64,000 nt of DNA, taken from positions 1 to 64,000 of the forward strand of contig JBCDFR010000004.1 in assembly GCA_039177505.1 (NCBI GenBank), written 5' to 3'. A program made the position numbers and the translations under genes. This DNA is from JABSQH01 sp039177505 (GTDB taxonomy: Bacteria > Actinomycetota > Acidimicrobiia > Acidimicrobiales > Ilumatobacteraceae). The notes under the pieces were generated by a model. The model ran no database searches and was not told where the DNA came from. It worked only from the letters and a program-made list of their open reading frames with translations. Below, piece by piece: positions 8,539-17,298 of the stretch. Within the stretch, counting starts at the first letter, position 1, and each line of letters begins with the position of its first letter.

Positions 8539-9453
8539 GTGACAGACGACCTCGACCAGTTCGACGTGTCGGTCGTGTTGCCGATCTACAACGAGAAGGG
8601 CCACCTGTCGGCCGAGATCGAGCGGATCACAGCGGCGCTCGATGCCTCGAGCTACACCTACGAGATCATCGTCGTCGACGACGGCAGTGACGATGGCTCA
8701 ACCCACGAAATCGATCAGGCCGTGTCCGGGCGCGACGACGTCGTGCTCATCCGCCACTCGCACAATCGGGGCTCGGGAACCGCTCGACGCACCGGAACGA
8801 CCGCTGCCCGTGGCCGAGTCGTTGTGTGGACCGACGTCGACATGACCTACCCCAACGACGAGATCCCCGAACTCGTCGACGAACTCGATGGTTACGACCA
8901 TGTTGTCGGCGCTCGCCGCACCGAAGAAGGCACGCTCAAGCTCTTCCGTGTTCCCGCGAAGTGGTTCATCCGCTGGCTGGCGAGCTACCTCGCCGAGACG
9001 AGGATCGCTGACCTCAACTCAGGCCTGCGGGCGTTTCGCCGCGACGTGGCGATGCAGTACGTCCACCAACTTCCGCCGGGGTTCTCTTGCGTCACCACTT
9101 TGACGATGTCGTTCCTGGCGAACGGCTACAGCGTCAAGTACGTGCCGATCGACTACTTCCCACGCGCCGGACGATCGAAGTTCCATTGGTGGAGCGACAC
9201 GAAGCGCTACCTGTTGCAGGTCGTGCGAATGACGCTGTCGTACAACCCGCTGAAAGTGTTCTTACCTGTCGGGTTGTTCTTGCTGCTCGTCGGCGTCGGC
9301 AAGTTGATCTACGACTGGATCGACAAGGACTTCCGGCTGGCGACCAACACGCTGCTGATCATGTTCGCCGCGCTCCAGGTCATCACCGTCGGCCTGCTCG
9401 CCGACCTCATCGTGCGCGTCACCAGACCATCACGCCAAATACCGCCAACCTGA
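8539..9453 (+). CDS. Family 2 glycosyltransferase, polyprenyl-phosphate type
   Basis: This 304-residue protein has a GT-A fold N-terminal domain with VVLPIYNEKG near residue 12, the nucleotide-sugar motif IIVVDDGSDDGS and the metal-binding VWTDVDMTYP. About 60 hydrophobic C-terminal residues form two membrane helices. This is the layout of dolichol/polyprenol-phosphate mannosyl- or glucosyltransferases (DPM1/GtrB-like), which charge a polyprenyl carrier on the inner membrane face. The GTG at 8539 is preferred to the upstream in-frame ATG at 8503, which lies inside the preceding gene. Pairing with the GT-C gene directly upstream suggests donor synthesis plus transfer in one pathway. Confidence 0.88.
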   Translation: MTDDLDQFDVSVVLPIYNEKGHLSAEIERITAALDASSYTYEIIVVDDGSDDGSTHEIDQAVSGRDDVVLIRHSHNRGSGTARRTGTTAARGRVVVWTDVDMTYPNDEIPELVDELDGYDHVVGARRTEEGTLKLFRVPAKWFIRWLASYLAETRIADLNSGLRAFRRDVAMQYVHQLPPGFSCVTTLTMSFLANGYSVKYVPIDYFPRAGRSKFHWWSDTKRYLLQVVRMTLSYNPLKVFLPVGLFLLLVGVGKLIYDWIDKDFRLATNTLLIMFAALQVITVGLLADLIVRVTRPSRQIPPT

Positions 9454-9468
9454 CAGCTGTAACGCTCG

Positions 9469-10677
9469 TTACACGAGTTGGCCGCGGGCGATGACGTGGC
9501 GGATCACGGCATCGGGTTCGGCGAGCGCAGCGAGGTCGGCGAGGGGATCGACATCGAGGACGACCACGTCGGCTGAAGCGCCAGGGGCCAGCACGCCGAT
9601 CTGGCCCTCGAGGTGACACAGCCGTGGATTGACGTGGTACATCGATGCCAGCACGTCGGCCGCCGGCTCGAGTTCGGCGCGGATTGCGAACTCCTGGTTC
9701 TGCCACACCTGCGCTTCGCCGATGAGATCGGTACCGAAGCCGAGCGCCACGCCGGCTCGTTTGGCGATGTCGATCGAGGCCCGCCCGGCATCGAACACCC
9801 CGGCATTCTTCTGTCGACTGACCTCGGGGAACCCGAGCTTCTCACCGAGTTAGGCGATCGCCTTGTAGGTCACCAACGTGGGCACCATCGTGACGTCACG
9901 TGCGGCCATCGCTTCCGCAGTCGGTTGGTCGACGAGATTGCCGTGCTCGATACAACGCACACCGTTGTCGATCGCATGCATGATCGCCTCGGGGTGATAG
10001 GCGTGGGCGGTCGTGTACGTGTGCCGGTGGTCGGTTTCGATCGTGATCGCCCGCACCTCTTCCGGCGTGAACTGCACCGAGTCGAACGGGTCGGTCGGCG
10101 AGGCGACTCCACCCGACGCCATCAACTTGATGAACGCTGCGCCCTCGCGGAGTTCGCGGCGAGTCGCCAATCGGGCCGCGTCGGCGCTGTCGGCGATCAC
10201 CGCCAAACCGTCGCGGTGGATGGCACACGCACACACCCGCACCTCGGGATCGGCCCCGATGTCCCCGTGACCGCCCGTCTGGGAGATCGCTCTCCCGGCG
10301 CGCACGATGCGGGGACCGGCGACCAGGCCGCGATCGATGGCGCGTACGAGCCCGGCCGTATCGCCAGCGCAGTCGCGCACGGTGGTGAAGCCCCGGCGCA
10401 ACATCGCTTCGCTGAGATGCGCCATCGCTATTGCCAGCTCGGTCGGACTCTGCCTGCCGAGGGCGTGAAAGTCCATCGTGGTCAGCACATGGTGCACGTG
10501 GGCGTCGATGAAGCCCGGCACGACGTACCCACCACCGGCATCGATCGTCCGGTCGGCATCTCGGGAGGAGTCTCCGACCTCGATGATCCGGTCGTCGTCG
10601 AGCACGACGGTGGCATCATCGGTCCACGACATCGTGAAGGTATCGAGGACGGCGCCGCCGACGATCGCAGTGATCAT
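9469..10677 (-). pseudogene. Amidohydrolase (imidazolonepropionase-like) broken by an in-frame TAA
   Basis: Both halves of this gene lie in the same frame and join into one metal-dependent amidohydrolase of about 402 residues. They show the first metal motif DAHVHH near residue 65, a probable carbamylated lysine in FIKLMASGG, the later HGN motif, and GTD in the C-terminal half. The frame is interrupted only by a TAA at 9850-9852 (codon 276), between VTYKAIA and LGEKLGFPE, where relatives carry an ordinary residue. Either the gene has been inactivated by one nonsense change, or this is a sequencing error. The nucleophilic-metal Asp lies after the stop, so the shorter product should be inactive. 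The ATG at 10677 avoids overlap with the PAP2 gene. Confidence 0.8.
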
Positions 10678-10681
10678 GAGG

Positions 10682-11293
10682 TCACCGTAGAGCTCCGGCA
10701 CGCCGATTCACGACGGCCAGCAGCGCGATGCCGGCGGCCACAATCGCCAATCCGCCGGCGGCCCCACCCGCCACGTCGGTCAGCCAGTGGGCTCGAAGAT
10801 AGGTCCGACTCCACGCCATCAACACGACGTACCCGACCGCCACCGCAAGGAGGGCGGTGCGACGCCGTGACCCGTGGCGTGAGGCGAGGACTGCCGCACC
10901 GAGCGCGATCGCTGTCGCCGACACCATCACGCTCGCCGACGGATACGAACCGGAGGTTTCTAGATCGACCGGGTTCGGCGGTCGCTGGCGATCGACGGCC
11001 ACCTTCACCACCTGCGAGACGACGAACGCAGCGACGGCGATCGCCACCAGTGCAGCTGCGTCCCACAGCCGTCGACGGAACGCGAAGACGGCGGCGATGA
11101 CCACGGCGGTGATGATGGCCAGGGTCGTCGAGCCGACCCACGACACGGCTTGGGCGATGTCGACGAGCCAGCCGACCTCCGTGTCGATCATCGCCTCGTT
11201 CCACTCGTCGTCGATTCCGGTCGTGGCATCGGCAGCGACGAGGGCTGTGAGCAGCGCGAAGAGGCCACCGGCGACAATGGCGAGTCGAGTCAT
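10682..11293 (-). CDS. PAP2-family membrane phosphatase-like protein, altered motif 2
   Basis: This is a roughly 203-residue protein with about five membrane helices and the PAP2/phosphatidic acid phosphatase motif order. Motif 1 is K97-x6-R104-P105 (KVAVDRQRP) and motif 3 is SRTYLRAHWLTD (S162 to D173). In motif 2 the usual P-S-G-H reads PSAS (118-121), so the conserved acid/base His is replaced by Ser. The fold is clear but full phosphatase activity is doubtful. Substrates in the family are lipid phosphates such as undecaprenyl pyrophosphate. The gene ends four bases before the broken amidohydrolase on the same strand. Confidence 0.82.
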   Translation of the reverse strand: MTRLAIVAGGLFALLTALVAADATTGIDDEWNEAMIDTEVGWLVDIAQAVSWVGSTTLAIITAVVIAAVFAFRRRLWDAAALVAIAVAAFVVSQVVKVAVDRQRPPNPVDLETSGSYPSASVMVSATAIALGAAVLASRHGSRRRTALLAVAVGYVVLMAWSRTYLRAHWLTDVAGGAAGGLAIVAAGIALLAVVNRRAGALR

Positions 11294-11432
11294 ATCTCGA
11301 GATTGGCACACAGCACGCGATATCGTCCGCCACCTGAAGCTCGTAGGGTGCAGGCGTGGCTGAGAATTGCACTCCGGGCGCGCACGCGGAACTGCTGCGC
11401 CGCGGTCGGCTGCGGCAAGGCAGGCGAGTGCC

Positions 11433-12641
11433 ATGAGCGCCCCATCGGCACCGACGATCGACGACATCTTCACGGCGGTGAACACGATCGACGGCGCCGT
11501 CGATGTGACGCCACTGGTGTCGGCATCGGTGCTGAGCGAGCGCGTCGGCGCCGACGTCGTGTTGAAGGCGGAATGCCTACAGCGTGCGGGGTCGTTCAAG
11601 ATTCGAGGCGCGACGAACAAGGTGCACTCACTCGGCGCTGCGGCGTCATGCGGGGTGATCGCCGGCTCGGCCGGCAACCATGCCCGATCGTTGTCACTCG
11701 CCGCCCGGCGCGCAGGCGTGCCCTGCACCATCGTCGTCCCGGCGAGCGCGCCGGCGACCAAAGTCGACGCGTGTCGAGCCTTGGGCGCCGACGTGATCGA
11801 GTGTCCGGGCTCCGTTGACGATGCGATCAGCGCTGCCCGTGACTTGGCTGAGGAACTCGATCGGCACTTCTGCCCGCCCTTCGACGATGCCGCAACGATC
11901 GCCGGGCAGGGAACGCTCGGACTCGAACTCATCGACCAGCTACCGAACGCCGAGACGGTGTTGATCCCAGTCGGTGGTGGCGGCTTGGCCGGCGGCGTCG
12001 CCGTTGCGCTACGCGCACTGAAACCGACGATTCGCCTCATCGGAGTGCAGGCGGCGGCATACGCCCCGTACGTGCACGAGGATGTGGCGACGACAAGCCC
12101 CGCGACACTGGCCGACGGCATCGCCGTCAAGCAGCCAGGGCAGATCACGGGCCCGCTCGTCCATAACCTGCTCGACGACATCGTCACCGTCGGTGAGGAG
12201 GACATCGCCGACGCGATGACAATGCTGCTCGAAAAGTCACGGCTCGTCGTTGAAGGCGCAGGAGCGGTCGGCATCGCGGCCCTGCTCAACGAGCCATCGT
12301 TGGCCACGGGGGTCACGGCGGTTGTGCTGTCCGGCGGAAACGTCGACCTCGAGGTGTTGCAGCGGCTGATTCGTCGCCGCGAGTCGCGAGCTGGCAGACG
12401 GGTCATCGTCGATGCTGTCATCGACGACCGTCCGGGTGCGCTGGCGGAACTCCTCGTTGCGTTTGCCAGCGAGAGCGCCGATCTCATCGAGGTCACCCAC
12501 CTTCGCGAGGGCATCGACCTCGGTCTCGGCGCAACAGCTGTGCGAGCGACGTTTCGTGTGCGCGACCCCGATCACGCGGACCGCGCCCGCGCAGCGGCAC
12601 AAGCTGCGGGGTTCACCATCAATGACGCCGTCGTGAGCTGA
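11433..12641 (+). CDS. Threonine dehydratase-like PLP enzyme with ACT-like domain
   Basis: This 402-residue fold-type II PLP enzyme has the Schiff-base lysine in SFKIRGA (K56), the asparagine loop SAGNHA and the glycine-rich phosphate loop VGGGGLAGG. The C-terminal 70 residues (VIVDAVIDDRPGALAELL onward) form an ACT-like regulatory domain. This is the build of IlvA/TdcB biodegradative-type threonine deaminases, which turn threonine to 2-oxobutyrate and ammonia. Serine dehydration or racemase activity is also possible in this family. The ATG at 11433 is the family-length start, and codons upstream of it look non-coding. No isoleucine genes are nearby. Confidence 0.88.
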   Translation: MSAPSAPTIDDIFTAVNTIDGAVDVTPLVSASVLSERVGADVVLKAECLQRAGSFKIRGATNKVHSLGAAASCGVIAGSAGNHARSLSLAARRAGVPCTIVVPASAPATKVDACRALGADVIECPGSVDDAISAARDLAEELDRHFCPPFDDAATIAGQGTLGLELIDQLPNAETVLIPVGGGGLAGGVAVALRALKPTIRLIGVQAAAYAPYVHEDVATTSPATLADGIAVKQPGQITGPLVHNLLDDIVTVGEEDIADAMTMLLEKSRLVVEGAGAVGIAALLNEPSLATGVTAVVLSGGNVDLEVLQRLIRRRESRAGRRVIVDAVIDDRPGALAELLVAFASESADLIEVTHLREGIDLGLGATAVRATFRVRDPDHADRARAAAQAAGFTINDAVVS

Positions 12642-12704
12642 CGCGACGGTCGCCACACATCACCGGTCGGAAAACGACGGTGAGATCCCCCGGCGCACGC
12701 GCGG

Positions 12705-13004
12705 TCAAGCGGTGAGTGCGTCTGGCGGCGTGGTGTCGATGACCATGGCAGCCGCAGGTGGCGCCCACAGATCGGCGGGCTGGCGCTGCTCGGCTGCTTC
12801 CACGAACGCGCTCGTGGTCAACGTCACCAGCTCGCCGAGGTCGGTCACGCGAACCGGGGTCGCCGCGATGCACTCGGCCCCGTCCCAATGGGAGAACACC
12901 ATCACGTTGCGACCTTCGTGCCATGTGACCCTCAGATACTCGTCGGCACCCAGCGCCTGCGGCACGAACACCCGACGACGATCAGGAGTCGGCCAGGAAC
13001 TCAC
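12705..13004 (-). CDS. Hypothetical 99-residue protein
   Basis: This is a short soluble protein I do not recognise. The GTG at 13004 is preceded by GAAGG at a good distance and gives VSSWPTPDRRRVFVPQ. The product contains YLRVTWHEGRNVMVFSHW and a hydrophobic middle, which suggests a small beta-rich fold. There is no signal peptide and no Cys pair. It lies between the threonine dehydratase-like gene, with which it converges, and the divergent DUF2332 gene. The same frame stays open far upstream, but that part is the antisense of DUF2332. Confidence 0.65.
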   Translation of the reverse strand: MSSWPTPDRRRVFVPQALGADEYLRVTWHEGRNVMVFSHWDGAECIAATPVRVTDLGELVTLTTSAFVEAAEQRQPADLWAPPAAAMVIDTTPPDALTA

Positions 13005-13088
13005 GTGTCTACCTTCACCGACGCCGGCGGTGTGTGTCAACCATTCCGAGGCCAGCACGGCGAACCGGGCGCGCGCCATGATGAGGGC

Positions 13089-14045
13089 GTGGACACGCTC
13101 CGGTGGTATCAGGGCTTCGCCGAGTTCGAGGCACATGGCTCGTCGACCACATACGAGCGATTGGCACGGGCGGTGGCGAGTGCACCAGCGGTACTCGTCC
13201 GACTCGATCGACTCCCGCCGCAGAAGCGGCAACCCAACCTGCTGTTTGCCGCAGCCCGCCACAACGGCGTTGCCGTCGAGGACAGCGCCGCGTTCGTCCA
13301 GGAGCTGGTCGATCGCTGGGACGAGGTCTGCGGCACGATGCTGGAGCGTTCGACCCAAACGAATGAGCCGGCGCGTTGTGGCGCGTTCCTCCCGCTGCTC
13401 AGCCTCCTCGAGGGGCCGATCGCTCTGATCGAGGTGGGCTGCTCGGCTGGATTGTGCCTGTATCCCGACCGCTATGCCATCTCGTACCGCGGCGAGCCGC
13501 CGCTGGTCGATTCGGACGTGAACATCGCAGTGCGTACTTATGGCAACGTGCCGGTGCCGACACGCGTGCCCGAGGTGGTCACCCGGATCGGCATCGACCT
13601 CAACCCGCTCCGCGTCGATGAGCCGAACGATCTCGCCTGGCTGACGACGCTCGTCTGGCCCGAGCACGACGAGCGCCGGGCGCGCGTGCGGGCAGCGTCG
13701 CGTCTCGTCGAAGATGCACCCCCCACGCTGATCGCGGGCGATGCGACCGCCCAGCTCGGCGAGGCACTCGCCCTTGTGCCCGACGGTGTGACACCGGTCG
13801 TGTTCCACTCGGCCGTGCTCAATTACCTCGACGCTCCAGCGCGACAAGCGTTTGTCGAGCGGGTCACCGGAGAACCGCGGGTGGTGTGGTTGGCCAACGA
13901 GGGGCCAACCGTGCTCGCCGACGCCCGGACCGACCTCGGCGTTCCGTCGTCCGAGCCGTCGAACGGGTTTTTCATCTTGAGCAGAGACGGCCGAGCTGTG
14001 GCCGTCGGCGACCCCCACGGCGCGTGGATCCGTTGGCCCGAGTGA
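13089..14045 (+). CDS. DUF2332 family protein
   Basis: This 318-residue protein matches the actinobacterial DUF2332 family. It begins LRWYQGFAEFEAHGSS, with the conserved early helix YERLARAVA. It has a methyltransferase-like glycine loop in IALIEVGCSAGLCLYPDR, then GIDLNPLRVDEP, and ends with GDPHGAWIRWPE. The GCSAGL loop and DLNP motif suggest a Rossmann-type, possibly SAM-binding fold, but no activity is established. The GTG at 13089 is the family start. The divergent promoter region with the 99-residue gene is 84 bp. Confidence 0.85.
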   Translation: MDTLRWYQGFAEFEAHGSSTTYERLARAVASAPAVLVRLDRLPPQKRQPNLLFAAARHNGVAVEDSAAFVQELVDRWDEVCGTMLERSTQTNEPARCGAFLPLLSLLEGPIALIEVGCSAGLCLYPDRYAISYRGEPPLVDSDVNIAVRTYGNVPVPTRVPEVVTRIGIDLNPLRVDEPNDLAWLTTLVWPEHDERRARVRAASRLVEDAPPTLIAGDATAQLGEALALVPDGVTPVVFHSAVLNYLDAPARQAFVERVTGEPRVVWLANEGPTVLADARTDLGVPSSEPSNGFFILSRDGRAVAVGDPHGAWIRWPE

Positions 14046-14078
14046 CGTCCGAGCCGGCTCGCGACCTACCGTTGCACC

Positions 14079-14975
14079 ATGACCAACGCTCCTGCTCGAC
14101 CGGACCTCGATGTGCGCCGACTCTCCGGATCGCTTGGTGTGGAGGTGCGCGGCATATCGCTGGCCGAGGCGAACGAACGCGATGCCGCTGTGCTCCACCA
14201 GTTGCTGATGGAGCACATGGTGTTGTTCTTTCCCGATCAGCACCTGTCGCCCGACGAGCACATCGCGTTCGGGCGCCACTTCGGTGAGCTCGAGTCTCAT
14301 CCCAACCTGTCGTTCGACGCGGAGCGCCCCGAGTTCTTCGAGCTGCGCGCCGAAGGCGGCGAGGGAGCCGTGGCCGACGAGTGGCACAGCGACATCAGCT
14401 TCAAAGCACAACCGTCGCGATTCGCCATCTTGCAGATGCGTGAGTGTCCGTCGGTCGGTGGCGACACGATGTGGGCCAACGCCGCGAAGGCGTACGACGA
14501 GCTGTCTGCTCCCCTGCGCGATCTGTGCGACGGCCTCACGGCGCTGCACGATGCCGGGCCGCACCTCCACGCCGAGCAGACCTACATCCATCCAGTAGTA
14601 CGGGTGCATCCCGAGACGGGCCGACGATCACTTTTCGTCAACGAGCATTTCACCCGGCGCATCGTCGAACTGAGCGACGCCGAGTCGCGAATGCTGCTCG
14701 ACTACCTGTGCCGGTGGATTCACGAGCCGCGGTTCACGGTTCGATACCAGTGGACCTCGGGCACGATCGCCATGTGGGACAACCGCTGCACACAGCACCA
14801 TGTGCTCGACGATTTCACCGAGACGCGGGTCATCCAGCGGGTCACGGTGATGGGCGACGATCCGGAAGCGGCTGCGGACAAGAGGTGGGAGCCGTACGGC
14901 GCCAAGACCGCCCGGTTCTGGCGCGACAAACCGATGCGCAAGCAACTCAAGGCGCAACGCGACGCAGCATCATGA
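14079..14975 (+). CDS. TauD/TfdA-family Fe(II)/2-oxoglutarate dioxygenase
   Basis: This 298-residue enzyme shows the TauD layout. The N-terminal SLGVEVRGISLAE is followed by the facial-triad start EWHSDIS (H103, D105), the distal His in NRCTQHHV and the 2-oxoglutarate-binding Arg near TRVIQRVTV. Members hydroxylate taurine, alkyl sulfates or chlorophenoxy acids, releasing sulfite or aldehyde. Substrate cannot be read from sequence. Its stop overlaps the start of the SRPBCC gene (ATGA), so the two are translationally coupled, and the partner may bind the same small hydrophobic molecule. Confidence 0.92.
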   Translation: MTNAPARPDLDVRRLSGSLGVEVRGISLAEANERDAAVLHQLLMEHMVLFFPDQHLSPDEHIAFGRHFGELESHPNLSFDAERPEFFELRAEGGEGAVADEWHSDISFKAQPSRFAILQMRECPSVGGDTMWANAAKAYDELSAPLRDLCDGLTALHDAGPHLHAEQTYIHPVVRVHPETGRRSLFVNEHFTRRIVELSDAESRMLLDYLCRWIHEPRFTVRYQWTSGTIAMWDNRCTQHHVLDDFTETRVIQRVTVMGDDPEAAADKRWEPYGAKTARFWRDKPMRKQLKAQRDAAS

Positions 14976-15430
14976 ATCGCCGCGTCGAGGTCTCACGCGA
15001 CATCGCCGCCTCACCAGAGGCGATCTATGCGGCGATTTCCGACGTGACTCGCATGGGCGAGTGGTCCATCGAGTGCCACCACTGCGAATGGACCGGCGAG
15101 TCGACGTCGGCAGCGGTCGGTGCGACGTTCGACGGACACAATCGCAACGGCGACAACACCTGGATCACTCAGGGGACGGTGGTGGCGGCTGATCCGGGTC
15201 GAGCGTTTGCGTTCGAGTGCTCGATGTACGACTTTCACTACGCCACGTGGGGGTACGACATCACTCCGACGAACTCCGGCTCGTCCGTGACGGAGTGGGC
15301 TGAGGACTTTCGCCCCGACGAGGCGTTGGAGATGAGCGCCAAGGTCTCAGGCGTCGACAATCGCACCGCTCGGAACCGCGAGACGATCAGCGGGACGCTC
15401 GAACGTCTGGCTGCCGCGCTCGAGAGCTAG
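14972..15430 (+). CDS. SRPBCC family protein
   Basis: This 152-residue START-like/polyketide cyclase fold protein is recognisable from VEVSRDIAASPEAIYAAISDV at the N-terminus, the mid-chain VVAADPGRAFAFECS strand and the long C-terminal helix ending LERLAAALES. These proteins bind a hydrophobic ligand in a large cavity. It begins inside the end of the TauD-like gene (ATGA overlap), which argues for a shared operon. There is no catalytic signature. Confidence 0.85.
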   Translation: MNRRVEVSRDIAASPEAIYAAISDVTRMGEWSIECHHCEWTGESTSAAVGATFDGHNRNGDNTWITQGTVVAADPGRAFAFECSMYDFHYATWGYDITPTNSGSSVTEWAEDFRPDEALEMSAKVSGVDNRTARNRETISGTLERLAAALES

Positions 15431-15518
15431 CTGTACCCGCGCCGACGATGGGTCAACCGAGACCTGGATCCCGCGGCACGATCTCGCAGCGTCGCAGCCG
15501 GTCCGGCATCATCGCCCG

Positions 15519-15962
15519 ATGTCTGGCGCCGACGCAGCTCTCCTGACCATCCATCTCGCTGCGACGGCGGGGATGATGGGAGTGATCTGGTTCGTACAGG
15601 TCGTGCAATACCCGCTGTTCGCGATGGTCGACACGACCGGCTTCGCTGAGTTCGAAGGAGCGCACCGGCGACGAACGTCGCTCGTCGTCGGGCCGCTGAT
15701 GGCCATCGAAGGGTTCTGCGCCTTGGCGATCGTCGGACTCATGCGCGACGTCGTCGGGCTGGCCCTGCCACTCGTGGGGCTCGCGCTGTTGGGCGCGATC
15801 CACGCCAGCACGCTGTCGCTCCAGCTGCCAGCGCACATGCAACTGGAGGAGGGTTTCGATCAGGCCACACACCGGCGCCTCGTCGCGAGCAACTGGATCC
15901 GAACGGTGGGATGGACGATGCGCGTGGGCGTTGCCGGATGGATGATCATCGTCGCCGCGTGA
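15519..15962 (+). CDS. Small four-helix membrane protein
   Basis: This 147-residue protein has four hydrophobic segments (about 8-28, 52-72, 75-95, 125-146) joined by short loops. The loop FAEFEGAHRRRTSLVVGP between helices 1 and 2 and WIRTVGWTMRVG before helix 4 look like conserved family features, broadly similar to DUF1772/anthrone oxygenase-like proteins. I would not assign a function. The gene converges with the photolyase-like gene, which ends four bases after it. Confidence 0.75.
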   Translation: MSGADAALLTIHLAATAGMMGVIWFVQVVQYPLFAMVDTTGFAEFEGAHRRRTSLVVGPLMAIEGFCALAIVGLMRDVVGLALPLVGLALLGAIHASTLSLQLPAHMQLEEGFDQATHRRLVASNWIRTVGWTMRVGVAGWMIIVAA

Positions 15963-15965
15963 CCG

Positions 15966-17189
15966 TCAACGAGCGCTTCGGCGCCATGCGCTGAACGACT
16001 GCACCGATCCGGTCGACGGGCGGCGCAGCCACGGCCACGGGTGGAGCTCGACGACGTCGATGTCGTTGGCACGACGCCGGAACCCGGGGACGGGCGCAAA
16101 CGTGGTTGCCACGGAACAACCCGCCAGCTCCGCCGATGGACGCCCCCGGTGAATCGTCAGCAGCCGATCGCTGGCTAGCTCGGCAAGCGTCTCGACGAGA
16201 AACACCAGACGTTTCGACGAGAGGCGCAAGCCAGCGAGCAGCGGCTCGTCGAACACAAACACCACGGAGAGGTCGGGCTGCGCAACCAGCGCGGGGTCGC
16301 CATCGCCGAGCGATTCGGCGGTGAGCCACACTACGGTGGCCTCGCCGGTGACCACCGGTGTCACGGGTCCGGCTGTGGCGTCCACGTTGTCGTCTCGCGG
16401 CACACGGGAATCACCGACGACAGGCCGTAGCTGCGGCTCTGCTGGCCAGTCTTCGATCGGACAGTCGTCTCGCAGTTCGCAGGTGTCGCACATCGTCGGC
16501 GCACGGCGCTCGACCTGTCGTCGGCTGAAGCCGTAGACCTTCGCCGAACCGGCACCAGTCACCCACTGCCAGCCGAGTCGATTCGCGGCGCGCGACCCGT
16601 CGAGGAGATGCCGGAAGAACTCGTCTTCGCCGTTGCGCCACGGTGCACCCTGTCGCACGGTCCACTGCGACGCGAGCCACATCCGAGTCTGGTTGACGAG
16701 CCAGCCGTCGCGGTGCAGCTCTGCGAGCGTGTCGCTGACGCATCGCATCTCAGACGGCCATGCAGTGGATGTATCGTCGGGCACCCGATCGACGACCACC
16801 TCGTGGCGGACGCCGCTGGCGGTCGCCGTACCGAGTCGGGCGTACCAGTGCCGTGCGTACTCCTGCCACATCAGCTCGTCGCGAAAGCGCGCGACATCGC
16901 GCGGTGGACCGTTTGCGACGTGCTCCCAAACGGTTCGCAACGACAGCAGCCCGTGGCGGATGTACGGCGACAACCGGGAGGCCCCGCGCCCATCGACCGG
17001 GAGCACCTCGTTGCGGGTTGCGGCGTAGCCGCTGACATCGAACGCTGCGAGCGCAGCATCGGCTGCCGCCTGCCCGCCGCGGATGCTGCCCGAGCCACGC
17101 ACGTCGTCGCTCACCAGATCGGCAAGGTGCTGCTCGACGTAGCGCTCGGCGCTCGCACGCCCCAACGCTGGAGTCGGTAACACGTTCAT
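15966..17189 (-). CDS. Photolyase/cryptochrome-like protein, FAD domain first
   Basis: This 407-residue protein is related to photolyases, but the order of its parts is unusual. Residues about 15-250 form the FAD-binding helical domain, with SRLSPYIRHGLLS, FRDELMWQEYARHWY, LVNQTRMWLASQW and the GSRAANRLGWQWVTGAGSAK segment. Residues about 275-400 resemble the Rossmann antenna domain that normally comes first. Cys150, Cys234, Cys237 and Cys243 are spaced much like the four ligands of the [4Fe-4S] cluster in bacterial FeS photolyases (PhrB type). DNA repair or light sensing is possible. The ATG at 17189 is taken as start because the upstream frame overlaps the divergent DUF2071 leader. Confidence 0.82.
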   Translation of the reverse strand: MNVLPTPALGRASAERYVEQHLADLVSDDVRGSGSIRGGQAAADAALAAFDVSGYAATRNEVLPVDGRGASRLSPYIRHGLLSLRTVWEHVANGPPRDVARFRDELMWQEYARHWYARLGTATASGVRHEVVVDRVPDDTSTAWPSEMRCVSDTLAELHRDGWLVNQTRMWLASQWTVRQGAPWRNGEDEFFRHLLDGSRAANRLGWQWVTGAGSAKVYGFSRRQVERRAPTMCDTCELRDDCPIEDWPAEPQLRPVVGDSRVPRDDNVDATAGPVTPVVTGEATVVWLTAESLGDGDPALVAQPDLSVVFVFDEPLLAGLRLSSKRLVFLVETLAELASDRLLTIHRGRPSAELAGCSVATTFAPVPGFRRRANDIDVVELHPWPWLRRPSTGSVQSFSAWRRSAR

Positions 17190-17298
17190 TGCGCACGATG
17201 CATGCGAGTCGGCATTCGCTGCAGTCTCCTCTGACCGTGGGACGCATGCACCGTCGGGCGCACGAAGTGGCCGGAGCGTCCCCGATCGTGAGAGCCTC

